From assembly GCA_003135035.1 (NCBI GenBank), contig PLDE01000244.1, forward strand, positions 1 through 12,364: 12,364 bases of DNA, in the 5' to 3' direction. Under the pieces are notes generated by a model that saw nothing but the letters and a program-made list of their open reading frames with translations, ran no database searches and was not told where the DNA came from. A program made the position numbers and the translations under genes. This DNA is from Candidatus Dormiibacterota bacterium (GTDB taxonomy: Bacteria; Chloroflexota; Dormibacteria; Aeolococcales; Bog-877). Within the stretch, counting starts at the first letter, position 1, and each line of letters begins with the position of its first letter. Below, piece after piece: positions 5,766 to 12,364 of this stretch.

Positions 5766-6701
5766 CTAGGAGGCAGCGTCATAGGTCTCGATGCCCGATC
5801 TAACCGACCGCTCCTCGACCTCGATGGCCAGCCTCACGGCGGATTTCGTCGAGACCCATGTGGTCTCCTTCCGAGCATCGAATAAGCGCGCCCACAGCCC
5901 AGCCGCCCAAGCGATTCTGATCTCGTCATCGGTCCACGCACGCCCCGAGGCCGCGATGTACGCTCGAAGGAACGTGTCGGTCTCCTCGATCGTCGAGGCT
6001 CCACCGGCGAACAGTGCTGCTGCTGCGCCAGCGATCCCCGCTTCAGGCAGAACGACGAGGGAGTCCCAGTCATCGACGGCTAGCAATTGCCCGTCTTTCC
6101 ATCGGACGTTATCTGACCACCAATCGCCGTGGCCGACGACACCGGGAAGTTGGCTGTTCGTGAGTTTCACTCGGAGCTGCGCAGCACAGTGTTCGATCCA
6201 GCCTGGTTCGCTGAACTCGTTGAGATCGGCGACTATGTCGGTAGCTGGGGGCCAGAGTTCGCTACCCGGATGCCCCCACCGTAAGAAACCCCAGTGCGGC
6301 TCAAGCGATCCGGCGACCGTGGGCGCGCACTGCACGAGGTCGGCAAGCACGCGGGCGAGCGCCACAGCGGCATCGAGTCCCCGTGGCAATTCCTCACCGT
6401 CGGGTACGTAGCTCTCGAAGGAGACGGCCCATGCCGAAACGGGCTCGGGCGGACCGAGCGGCTCCGGACAGCGAAACCCGCGCTCCCACAGATCCCTATG
6501 CACACGCCCGCACGAGATGAGCCGTTCGAGCCATGGACGAACCTTGACCACGACCTGGCGATCGTCAGCCAGAGTGACGCCAAAGACGGCAGACGAGTAC
6601 CCGCGTTCGAAGAGCACGTCGCGGACCGGCACACCGAGACTTGCCCTGCACCAGGAGGAAAGCTCGTCGGTCGTGACCTTGGGCCGCTTATAGCTCGTCA
6701 T
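5766..6701 (-). CDS. Aminoglycoside phosphotransferase (APH)-fold small-molecule kinase
   Basis: This is a 311-residue cytoplasmic protein of the APH/choline-kinase fold, which transfers phosphate from ATP to a small molecule. The nucleotide-binding Lys is K53 in VVVKVRPW. The catalytic Brenner motif is H191-G-D193 with N198 in HGDWWSDN, and the metal-binding D-W-D is at 211-213 in VDDWDS. Length and motif order are normal and I see no damage, so it is likely active. The substrate is not predictable, since many members outside characterised resistance enzymes act on metabolites. ATG at 6701 is preferred over GTG at 6719, although GGAG is only one base from the ATG and the start is unsure. Upstream it abuts a serine-resolvase remnant on the other strand. 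It overlaps no neighbour and stands alone, probably as island cargo. Confidence 0.85.
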   Translation of the reverse strand: MTSYKRPKVTTDELSSWCRASLGVPVRDVLFERGYSSAVFGVTLADDRQVVVKVRPWLERLISCGRVHRDLWERGFRCPEPLGPPEPVSAWAVSFESYVPDGEELPRGLDAAVALARVLADLVQCAPTVAGSLEPHWGFLRWGHPGSELWPPATDIVADLNEFSEPGWIEHCAAQLRVKLTNSQLPGVVGHGDWWSDNVRWKDGQLLAVDDWDSLVVLPEAGIAGAAAALFAGGASTIEETDTFLRAYIAASGRAWTDDEIRIAWAAGLWARLFDARKETTWVSTKSAVRLAIEVEERSVRSGIETYDAAS

Positions 6702-6719
6702 GCTCCGAGCATGTCCCAC

Positions 6720-6876
6720 GTCCTCGACTGCACCTTTACGGATCGAGCATCAGGCCGTGGATGCGAACGGTCCGGAGCTGCAAGGCCCCATGAAGTTCGC
6801 CCGGGGCGGCGATACCGTGATCGTGCACAGCATGGACAGACTCGCCCGCAACCTTGACGACCTTCGACGCATCGTC
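6720..6876 (+). pseudogene. Serine recombinase (resolvase/invertase) fragment with a frameshift
   Basis: Two overlapping frames give one continuous resolvase segment: VLDCTFTDRASGR (6720-6758) and then DANGPELQGPMKFARGGDT plus VIVHSMDRLARNLDDLRRIV (6760-6876). They join if one G in GTGG at 6757-6760 is removed. This is the middle of the catalytic domain of Tn3/invertase-type serine recombinases, including the conserved MDRLARN motif. The N-terminal part with the nucleophilic Ser, the rest of the catalytic domain and the DNA-binding helix-turn-helix are all missing. Similarity stops abruptly after RRIV, where a different sequence begins. It is a dead remnant of a transposon or phage resolvase. 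It is antisense to a short frame of doubtful value and lies just upstream of the APH gene, which may have taken its promoter from here. Confidence 0.75.
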
Positions 6877-6942
6877 CTCGTACGACTCCACCTCTTCGCT
6901 TCTCGCCTCGTCTGCCTTCTCTTTCGGGCGATCCTCGCTCAT
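6736..6942 (-). CDS. Doubtful small acidic protein, possibly truncated
   Basis: A frame starts with ATG at 6942, 30 bases after the stop of the ArdC-like pseudogene on the same strand. Its first 27 residues (MSEDRPKEKADEARSEEVES and so on) are strongly charged and helical, as in a real small protein. From about base 6876 downwards it is simply the antisense of the resolvase fragment. It may be the 5' end of a real gene cut by the same rearrangement that left the resolvase piece. There is no Shine-Dalgarno sequence. Chance is a real alternative. Confidence 0.2.
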   Translation of the reverse strand: MSEDRPKEKADEARSEEVESYEDDASKVVKVAGESVHAVHDHGIAAPGELHGALQLRTVRIHGLMLDP

Positions 6943-6972
6943 GGCGGGGATGCTATCAGTCCAGCCTTTGGC

Positions 6973-8129
6973 TCATCGGGTGCCCACGAAGGCCGGCGAG
7001 AGAGTGTCCAGGGCATGCGGCGGGGCCATCGCGGCGGCGGGTTCTCTGGACGGCTCCGGGCGCGGGGTAGCACCTCTGAGGGCCCTCCTCCTGTGAATGC
7101 TCGCCGAGACCTTGGGTGCTGGAGCTTGGACTGGCTCGGGCGGCTCTAGCTTGGCTTCCACAGCCTTTACCAGGTCTTCACTGGCAGCTCTGATGGACTT
7201 GGTGGCTTTCAGAAGTCGCTCGGCGACTTCTTCTCTACCCTTCTCCCCTAGCTCGCTGGGCCAGCCAGCCACATAGCCGAATGAGTAGTCTTTGAGTCCA
7301 GACCCATCGACCCACAGACCAGGTAGGCCACTGACTCCGCCTCGAGCTCGGCGTCGGGGCGGTTGGCTCGATAGTTGTAGCCATCACCGTGCAGGATCGA
7401 ATGTCCCAGCCCATGGGCGAGTGTCTTGGCTCGCTGAGCGCTGGGTAGAGAGTCCAGCCGGGTGATCGTGTTGTCTACTGGGGTGTAGAAGCCGTTGGCT
7501 CCGTGCATTCCGTTTTTGGGGGACGCCTTCAAAGTGATGCCCCTGTCGGCTGCCACCATCTCGAGCGTCGCGAGGAGATTGGGCCCGAAAGCTTGATCAA
7601 TTACTCGAACCACTTCCGGCGGCTCCTGACCCGTCTTGCGCTGGGTCTGCTCGACATCGAATACGGCGCCTAGTTTGAAGAAGGTTCTGCCCTTGACTTC
7701 TCGCTCCTCGCCGGCTTCGTCCAACTCCACAGACGGCTTCAGCCAATAGTGCCTGACCTGCAACCGCCCGCCAGGTTGAGCCTGACTGAGCCTATGTATC
7801 TCAATGTGGATGGCGGTCAGCAGACTGGTGGTAAGTGGCGAAGCCGTCAGCGTCCCGCCCAAGTCTGACTTCGTAATGATCGCCAGTGTGGGGTTTCCGC
7901 TCAATAGCTCACTCGGATCAAACTGGACATCCGTCGGACCCGGTGCCGCAAGGAACTTAGTGCTGAATATGGTCGCGGTGGCCGCCGCAGACGCTTGGAA
8001 CGAGTTGAGTTCGCGGAAGCCCGCCAGGCTCTCGACTATCTCTCGAACCTGCTCATCACTCTCCTGCTGAGCCAACGCCACCAGCGTTTGCAGGGACCGC
8101 TCCTGGATGAGCCCTGGGATCTGGCTCAT
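6973..8129 (-). pseudogene. Chimeric pseudogene: VirD4/TraG-like segment joined to an ArdC-like ImmA/IrrE metallopeptidase domain
   Basis: The N-terminal part (ATG at 8129 to about 7760) contains FDPSELLSGNPTLAII, then PLTTSLLTAIHIEIHRL and QPGGRL. This resembles the region before the Walker B of actinobacterial VirD4/TraG coupling proteins (inference). From about QVRHYWLKP onward it changes to the ArdC-like/ImmA-IrrE pattern: GEEREVKGR, LGAVFDVEQTQ, GANGFYTP and QRAKTLAHGLGHSILHG, then LEAESVAYLVCG. The zinc motif HExxH is HGLGH, with codon GGG at 7410-7412 where Glu is expected, so the catalytic Glu is lost. At about 7290-7296 the frame breaks. The expected DYSFGYVAGWP continues one frame over (7288 down to 6973) with a helical tail EEVAERLLKATKSIRAASED and a proline-rich end. 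ArdC-type proteins protect incoming conjugative DNA. This copy is dead or inactive. The open frame upstream to 8336 has no recognisable content. Confidence 0.7.
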
Positions 8130-8226
8130 GGGAAGCCTGTGGACAGCGGCGATGTGAAGTGTACCCGCCGAATCGCGCTCGGAGCGGCACGTCACACAAA
8201 TCACTTCGTGACACGACTGTCCTGGT

Positions 8227-8245
8227 AGAGTCTGTGGTCGACTCT
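8227..8245. other. Small perfect hairpin upstream of the methyltransferase gene
   Basis: AGAGTC and GACTCT flank the 7-base loop TGTGGTC. It lies 86 bases before the methyltransferase start and upstream of the minus-strand pseudogene. It could be an operator or a short RNA hairpin. A 6-bp arm can arise by chance. Confidence 0.25.
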
Positions 8246-8330
8246 CCTCGCGGCCCAGAAGGCCTTGCGCGACCGCCGTCGCAAGTCCAAGGGTGGCGCC
8301 CCGACCGCGCGGCACAGATTGGGTAACCAC

Positions 8331-9110
8331 GTGCAACAGGACAAACAGCTACTTCTCAGATCGTCGTTCGGCGCAGCGGCGACCGCATACGCCGAGCACC
8401 GCCCGGACTACGCACAGGCCGCGGTGCGCTGGGCGCTCGAACGCGCGCCCGGCCCGCGAGTGCTCGACCTCGGCGCCGGAACCGGCAAGCTAACCGCCAC
8501 GCTGGTCGCGCTGGGCGCCGAAGTCATCGCGGTCGAGCCCGACCCGGCGATGCTGACCGAGCTGCGCCGCGCGCTGCCGACTGTCCGTGCCCTGCCGGGT
8601 AGTGCCGAGGCGGTACCGCTGGCGGACGCGTCCGTCGATGCCGTGCTAGCCGGCCATGCCCTGCACTGGTTCGACATGGACGTCGCGGGACCCGAGATAG
8701 CCAGGGTCCTCGTACCCGGCGGCATCCTGGCCGGCCTGTGGAACGTCATCGACAACCGGGTCGACTGGGTCGCCGAACTCGAGCGGGTCAGCGGGAGCGC
8801 GGCCATTGGCCCGCGCGACACCCTCAGCAACTGGCGCGCCGAGACGGCAGACGCGCACCTTCCAAACATTGGCCTGGTCGCCCAGTTCGGCTCGCCGGAG
8901 CAGGCCGAGTTCCCGCACGGGCAGCGCCGCACCGCCGACTCCCTCGTCGCGACAATCGCGACGAGGGCGGGGATGCTGGTCATGCCAGAACAGGAGCAAG
9001 GGGCCACGCTCGGTCGGATCCGCGCTTTTCTCGCGAGCAGACCGGAGACCGCCTGCGGCGAGTTTACCCTCCCGATGCTGACCGGCGTGCTCCGCGTCCG
9101 GCCACTGTGA
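8331..9110 (+). CDS. Class I SAM-dependent methyltransferase
   Basis: This is a 259-residue cytoplasmic methyltransferase with a Rossmann-type SAM-binding domain. It opens FGAAATAYAEHRPDYAQAAV, the usual start of this UbiE/type-11-like actinobacterial group. Motif I is VLDLGAGTGKL at residues 44-54 and the acidic end of strand 2 is E69 in VEPDPAML. Further on come GSAEAVPLADASVDAVLAGH with ALHWFD, and then RVLVPGGILAGLWN. The substrate is unknown; relatives act on varied small molecules. GTG at 8331 fits the family start. TTG codons at 8265 and 8319 are alternatives, and no strong ribosome site marks any of them. Its GC content looks higher than that of the conjugative remnants to its left, as if it belonged to the host or to a different donor. 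No operon partner is evident. Confidence 0.88.
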   Translation: MQQDKQLLLRSSFGAAATAYAEHRPDYAQAAVRWALERAPGPRVLDLGAGTGKLTATLVALGAEVIAVEPDPAMLTELRRALPTVRALPGSAEAVPLADASVDAVLAGHALHWFDMDVAGPEIARVLVPGGILAGLWNVIDNRVDWVAELERVSGSAAIGPRDTLSNWRAETADAHLPNIGLVAQFGSPEQAEFPHGQRRTADSLVATIATRAGMLVMPEQEQGATLGRIRAFLASRPETACGEFTLPMLTGVLRVRPL

Positions 9111-9312
9111 AAGCCATCGACCGCCCATCATCACAAACGAGCGGTTTTGACGACCTGCTGCCACCGGCCGGCCTAGGCTCTCAGAGTGCGCCAAAAGCCG
9201 TGTTCGAAATTAACGGCCCGCCCTCATCGACGGGCACCCATGTTCGCCCGGACGCTACAGGTCACCGCTCTTCATGGGCGGGACTTTCAAGCTCGCACAA
9301 CGCCGAAGCCCG

Positions 9313-9702
9313 TCAGTGCCGCCGGACCAGTGCGAGCACTGACGATATCGAGCCCGGATGCACGGTTTCGGCGTGGCACATTAGGAGCGCTAGCAGTCCG
9401 ATTGCGAATCCAGAAGCACCCAGCCATAGCTTGCGGCGGCGCTCGAGTCGGACCATATCGATGTGATCCGTGACTGCCACGACTGTAGAGAACGTGGCAC
9501 AGACCAGCGCTAGAGCTACCGTTATCCACAGCAGACAGAAGACCATTACCACGCCGGACCTAGCCGTGGCCAGTCCGCCGCCCCAGAACTCCGCAGCCTG
9601 ACCGATGGGCAGAAATCCAACAAGAGCAGGTAGTGCCTAGCCTAGTCACAGCGCGATCGCTAGCGCAAATCCTTTCTGTCGCAGTCGCCTCCGATTAGAC
9701 AC
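9313..9702 (-). pseudogene. Small membrane-protein remnant with two in-frame stops
   Basis: From GTG at 9702 the minus strand reads MSNRRRLRQKGFALAIAL, a basic N-terminus plus hydrophobic stretch. A TGA (9646-9648) and a TAG (9637-9639) follow two codons apart, then an open frame to 9313. The continuation (ALPALVGFLPIGQAAEFWGG, then VVMVFCLLWITVALALVCAT and LWLGASGFAIGLLALLM) has two or three membrane helices, and the hydrophobic pattern runs smoothly across the stops. A shorter intact reading from GTG 9552 or ATG 9546 (77-79 residues, two helices) is possible. I do not recognise the family. I read it as a broken small membrane protein. Two clustered stops, rather than a sequencing slip, suggest real decay. 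Confidence 0.4.
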
Positions 9703-9709
9703 ATCTAAT
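9694..9709. promoter_or_regulatory. Perfect 16-bp palindromic operator candidate
   Basis: ATTAGA and TCTAAT flank CACA, giving 6-bp perfect half-sites at a spacing typical of TetR- or MarR-type operators. It is an AT-rich island in GC-rich DNA and overlaps the presumed start of the broken membrane gene. Efflux genes lie next to it, and such clusters are commonly under TetR control, but no regulator gene is present in the window. Confidence 0.45.
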
Positions 9710-9803
9710 TAATGACCCTCGTACTTGCACTGTCAAGGTGCGTTTGGCCTTCCGCGGTGCATTGCGACAACTTTGTCCGCTATATGTCGCTATTCCTGCC
9801 CCA

Positions 9804-9830
9804 CCGCCGCACTAGCAGATCTTGCGGCGG
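9804..9830 (-). terminator. GC-rich hairpin over the permease stop codon
   Basis: CCGCCGCA (9804-9811) and TGCGGCGG (9823-9830) form a perfect 8-bp stem with an 11-base loop containing the permease TAG stop. There is no T-run after it on the minus strand, which is common for terminators in high-GC actinobacteria. It would end the efflux operon or protect the 3' end of its message. Confidence 0.45.
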
Positions 9831-10573
9831 TAAGTGACCATGGCGACCATGTAGGCGACGATGAGGATGCCGACACACCAGGCAAGGTCGATCCAGATGT
9901 CGGTGCCGATCGGCTTTTGTGTGAACAGGTCGCGGATCGCGTTGACGATCGACGTCACCGGCTGGTTTTCGGCGAAGGCGCGCACGGGGCCGGGCATGGT
10001 ATGGGTGGGCACGAATGCCGAGCTGATGAACGGCAGAAAGATGAGCGGATAGGCGAACGCGCCAGCGCCGTCCGCGGACTTCGCGGAGAGACCGGGAATT
10101 ACGGCGACCCACGTCAACGCCAGGGTGAGCAGGATCAGGATTCCGACGACCGCTAGCCACGCCAGCACTCCCGCCCCCGAGCGGAAGCCCATGAGAAGGG
10201 CGACGAGCACGACGATCGCGATCGAGATCAGATTGGCGACCAGCGAGGTCAGCACGTGGGCCCACAGCACGGACGACCGTGCGATCGGCATGGACTGGAA
10301 TCGCTCGAAGATGCCGCTCTGCATATCCATGAAGAGCCGGAGTGCGGTGTAGGCGATGCCCGAAGCAATCGTGATGATTAGAATGCCGGGAAGCAGGTAG
10401 TTCACATACGAATGCGACCCTGATTTGATCGCGCCGCCGAACACATAGACGAACAGCAGCATGAAGGCGATCGGCATGATCGTGGTTGTGATGATGGTGT
10501 CAAGGCTGCGTGTGATGTGGCGCAGGGATCGTCCCATCAGGACGGCGGTGTCGCCGAGGAAATGCATGGTCAT
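9812..10573 (-). CDS. ABC-2 type efflux permease, DrrB family
   Basis: This 253-residue inner-membrane permease forms the channel of a drug-type ABC exporter with the adjacent ATPase. It has about six hydrophobic segments, including IMPIAFMLLFVYVFGG, LPGILIITIASGIAY, ANLISIAIVVLVALLMG and the last, CVGILIVAYMVAMV. The cytoplasmic coupling segment GIFERFQSMPIARSS is the conserved DrrB/ABC-2 motif, and the loop PHF-like region PTHTMPGPVRAFAENQPVT followed by SIVNAIR is typical of the family. ATG at 10573 has AAGGAA 5 bases before it, lying just after the ATPase stop. Nine bases separate the genes, so they are translationally close and one operon. Substrates of such pairs range from anthracyclines to lipids and cannot be predicted. 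Length is normal. Confidence 0.92.
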   Translation of the reverse strand: MTMHFLGDTAVLMGRSLRHITRSLDTIITTTIMPIAFMLLFVYVFGGAIKSGSHSYVNYLLPGILIITIASGIAYTALRLFMDMQSGIFERFQSMPIARSSVLWAHVLTSLVANLISIAIVVLVALLMGFRSGAGVLAWLAVVGILILLTLALTWVAVIPGLSAKSADGAGAFAYPLIFLPFISSAFVPTHTMPGPVRAFAENQPVTSIVNAIRDLFTQKPIGTDIWIDLAWCVGILIVAYMVAMVTYRRKIC

Positions 10574-10582
10574 CGTTGTTCC

Positions 10583-11401
10583 TTACTCGTCCGTGCCGAC
10601 GCTGCGGTCATTGCCAGCGTCGCCGTCCTTGCCATCGTTACCGACGATGGCGAGGAAGACGTCCTCGAGGGTCGGCTGCTTCTCGACGTATTCGACCTTG
10701 GCGGCCGGGAGTTGCTGCTTGAGTTCGGCGAGGGTGCCGTTCACGATGATCCGACCCCCGTGGAGGATCGCGATCCGGTCGGCGAGTTGTTCGGCCTCGT
10801 CCAGGTACTGCGTCGTGAGCAATACCGTCGTGCCGTGCTCGGCGAGTTCCTTGACGGCCCGCCACACCTCGATCCGCGCCTGGGGGTCGAGCCCGGCCGT
10901 TGGCTCGTCGAGGAAGATGACCTGGGGATTCCCGATGAGGCTCATCGCGATGTCGAGGCGGCGGCGCATGCCACCTGAATACGTCGACACCTTCCGCGCG
11001 GCCGCGTCGGTCAGCGAGAAACGATCGAGCAGGTCGTCCGCGATCGTGCCCGAGTCCTTGAGGTGCCGCAAGTGGGCGACCAGCACGAGGTTCTCCCGCC
11101 CGCTGAGGATTTCGTCGACGGCCGCGAACTGTCCGGTGAGACTGATGCACTCCCGCACGTCCGCAGCCTGCGCAGCGACATCGAAGCCGTTGACGCTGGC
11201 AGTCCCCGCGTTGGCCTTGAGCAGCGTAGAGAGGATGTTCACGACCGTGGTCTTGCCCGCCCCGTTCGATCCGAGCAGGGCGAAAATGCTGCCCCGCGCC
11301 ACGTCGAAGTCCACGCCGCGCAGCACTTCCAGCTTCTTGTACGACTTCTCCAGGCCCTTCACGTGGATCGCAGGCCCCTGGACCTGGTTACCCGAATTCA
11401 T
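10583..11401 (-). CDS. ABC transporter ATP-binding protein, DrrA family
   Basis: This 272-residue cytoplasmic ATPase energises the DrrB-type permease downstream. Walker A is GSNGAGKT at 44-51, with Ser where Pro is usual. Q-loop Gln91 lies in LTGQFAAVDEILSG, the signature is YSGGMR at 141-146, and Walker B is VIFLDEP at 161-167. The H-loop residue is Gln198 in LLTTQYLDEAEQLADR, a common feature of DrrA-type subunits. The C-terminal QPTLEDVFLAIVG segment is the DrrA-specific tail motif, followed by a short acidic end. The ATG at 11401 overlaps the stop of the DUF4097 gene as ATGA, so translation is coupled and no separate Shine-Dalgarno sequence is seen. Its length is somewhat shorter than the longest DrrA proteins, but all motifs are present, so it should be functional. 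Confidence 0.93.
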   Translation of the reverse strand: MNSGNQVQGPAIHVKGLEKSYKKLEVLRGVDFDVARGSIFALLGSNGAGKTTVVNILSTLLKANAGTASVNGFDVAAQAADVRECISLTGQFAAVDEILSGRENLVLVAHLRHLKDSGTIADDLLDRFSLTDAAARKVSTYSGGMRRRLDIAMSLIGNPQVIFLDEPTAGLDPQARIEVWRAVKELAEHGTTVLLTTQYLDEAEQLADRIAILHGGRIIVNGTLAELKQQLPAAKVEYVEKQPTLEDVFLAIVGNDGKDGDAGNDRSVGTDE

Positions 11402-11691
11402 TGGCCGCGTTGGATGTTGATGTCGCCGTACTGAGTGCGCGCACGTACTGCGACGGTCTGCTCGAACGCGTCGGGAGCGCGGTCGCCGGCGAGCTGGTTG
11501 CGCACATGCCCCTTCTTCGAGGAGAGGTCGAGCCAGGCGGGGACGCCGGGCCGTACGCCGATGGTGACCTGTCCGGCGCCGGTCTCGACCTGGATGGAAC
11601 CGCTCGAGACCTCTCGCAGCTGGATGCCGCCGTAGGCGATCTTCGCCGCAACGGAGGCGAGCGCCTTGTTGATCTCGAGGCTTTGCCAGGC
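11398..11691 (-). pseudogene. DUF4097-type protein, C-terminal part only
   Basis: The minus-strand frame ending at TGA 11398-11400 encodes the end of a DUF4097 beta-repeat protein. Recognisable parts are NKALASVAAKIAYGGIQL, VSSGSIQVETGAGQVTIGV, GVPAWLDLSSKKGHVRNQL and VAVRARTQYGDINIQRG. Whole proteins are usually 180-280 residues, but only about 97 credible residues remain. Beyond about 11691 the similarity stops, although the frame stays open into sequence antisense to the next gene. The function of DUF4097 proteins is unknown. They often precede DrrA/DrrB pairs in actinobacteria, and the 4-base ATGA overlap with the ATPase fits that layout. With its promoter side gone, the efflux operon may now depend on read-through or a new promoter. 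Confidence 0.75.
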
Positions 11692-11702
11692 CCCGGTTAG
11701 GG

Positions 11703-12341
11703 GTGGGCGCGGCCGGCCCGCTGCGCTACCTGCAGATGATCTACGGCGACGCCCAATCCATCCACAAGGGTACTCTGATCGAGTCTAGCGCGGTGGCTCC
11801 TCAGTACGGCGGCACCTTGGACATGCTCAGGCTCTATGACGCCCAGGGGGAGGCGAGCTGGCAAATTCGGGCGCGCATCATCTCGGCGGTGGATCCCGGT
11901 ACGCTGATCGACGGCGACGATTGGCCGGTCAAGTCCGACCAGGCGGTGGCCCACGCGGTGAGCAGCACGGTCTATGGGACGCCGGCGAGCTACTTCCTGA
12001 GCCGCTGGTACGACGGAGAGCTGATCACCCACTCTGCGGCCCGGGTGCTGGGGGAGATCATGCATCTAGCCGCTCTGAAGGGTGAGGGAACCGCCAAGGC
12101 ACTCACCGACGGCAATTGGGGGTATTCGGTGGGCGGTCGGCTCCGAGCGCTAACCCTCGGTGAGGACAATGCCGTTGCCGTCTACAGCGGCCAAGGCTGT
12201 GGTCACTCGGCCAAAGTGACGGTGGTGAGCGCAGTGGACCAGCGGCTCACGGTGCCAGGGCTCAAGGATGGGAAGAGGATCGAGGCCGTCGCAGGGGTGC
12301 CGCTGCGGCTGCGCATGCCGTCAGTGGCCTGCAAGTCCTAG
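11703..12341 (+). CDS. Unknown protein, apparently lacking its N-terminus
   Basis: The frame is open from just after a TGA at 11670 to the TAG at 12339-12341. The only start before residue 12 is a GTG at 11703 without a usable ribosome site; the next is ATG at 11736. Composition is that of a real protein, with evenly spaced W, Y and acidic residues. Examples are GPLRYLQMIYGDAQSIHKGT, GGTLDMLRLYDAQGEASWQI, DGDDWPVKSDQAVAHAVSST, YFLSRWYDGELITHSAARVL and a beta-rich end with VTVVSAVDQRLTVPGLKDGK. No membrane segment or signal peptide is visible. I do not recognise the family or any catalytic motif. Its start coincides with the point where the divergent DUF4097 gene is cut, so I infer that both genes lost their 5' parts at one breakpoint and this is a C-terminal fragment. 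Confidence 0.55.
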   Translation: MGAAGPLRYLQMIYGDAQSIHKGTLIESSAVAPQYGGTLDMLRLYDAQGEASWQIRARIISAVDPGTLIDGDDWPVKSDQAVAHAVSSTVYGTPASYFLSRWYDGELITHSAARVLGEIMHLAALKGEGTAKALTDGNWGYSVGGRLRALTLGEDNAVAVYSGQGCGHSAKVTVVSAVDQRLTVPGLKDGKRIEAVAGVPLRLRMPSVACKS

Positions 12342-12364
12342 GCGCCACGGGCGGCCGTCAAGGC

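Noticed and set aside
8408..9007. Minus-strand frame opposite the SAM methyltransferase
   Set aside because: It is a Ser/Ala/Arg-rich shadow of a gene with clear SAM-binding motifs.
10461..11420. Plus-strand frame of over 300 codons opposite the efflux ATPase
   Set aside because: It is Ser/Arg-rich shadow coding over a gene with all ABC ATPase motifs.
11697..12065. Minus-strand frame opposite the unknown plus-strand gene
   Set aside because: It is rich in H, R and P as in typical antisense frames. The plus-strand reading has normal protein composition.
1..12364. CRISPR array
   Set aside because: No set of regularly spaced repeats of 20-40 bases was seen. The repeats present are pairs of tRNA fragments or single inverted arms.

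Overview
The window reads as accessory DNA from a high-GC Gram-positive bacterium, most likely an actinomycetote. The clues are frequent GTG/TTG starts behind AAGGAG-type ribosome sites, a DUF4097 - ATPase - permease drug-efflux cluster typical of that phylum, and a tRNA-Ser gene without an encoded CCA. I cannot place it more precisely. Most of the window looks like a genomic island that has taken in and lost pieces repeatedly: intact metabolic or resistance cargo lies between broken mobile-element genes.

Region 1 (1-4350). A truncated unknown gene runs off the left edge on the minus strand. A cargo block follows. A YceI-family and an SRPBCC/AHSA1-type gene form a minus-strand pair (1794-729), and an isoprenylcysteine-methyltransferase-like membrane protein is divergent on the plus strand (1943-2497). 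These three genes lie between a perfect 31-bp inverted repeat (496-526 and 2699-2729). An aldo/keto reductase (4051-3023, minus) follows. The 3' part of a tRNA-Ser(UGA) gene occurs twice in the same orientation (535-595 and 4249-4309, 55 of 61 bases identical). A third 16-base piece of its extreme 3' end lies at 2684-2699. This is what an attachment site duplicated by tRNA-targeted integration would leave.

Region 2 (4350-8330). This is a decayed integrative or conjugative element. It has a small ribbon-helix-helix-like protein (minus), a divergent HsdM fragment, an APH-fold phosphotransferase (intact), a frameshifted piece of a serine resolvase, and a minus-strand pseudogene. The pseudogene seems to join a VirD4/TraG-like segment to an ArdC/ImmA-IrrE-type metallopeptidase domain. 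That domain has lost its catalytic glutamate and has a frameshift near its end.

Region 3 (8330-12364). A class I SAM-dependent methyltransferase (plus) is followed by a membrane-protein remnant with two in-frame stops. Next is a minus-strand efflux operon: the end of a DUF4097 gene, a DrrA-type ATPase whose ATG overlaps the DUF4097 stop, and a DrrB-type permease 9 bases further on. The DUF4097 gene loses its 5' part at about 11691. A plus-strand gene of unknown function (11703-12341) begins there, also apparently without its 5' end, so a rearrangement breakpoint lies between them.

I found no CRISPR array, rRNA, intact tRNA or intact transposase. I see no clear new multi-gene system. The most unusual features are the repeat-bounded three-gene block, the repeated tRNA ends, and two enzymes with altered catalytic residues.
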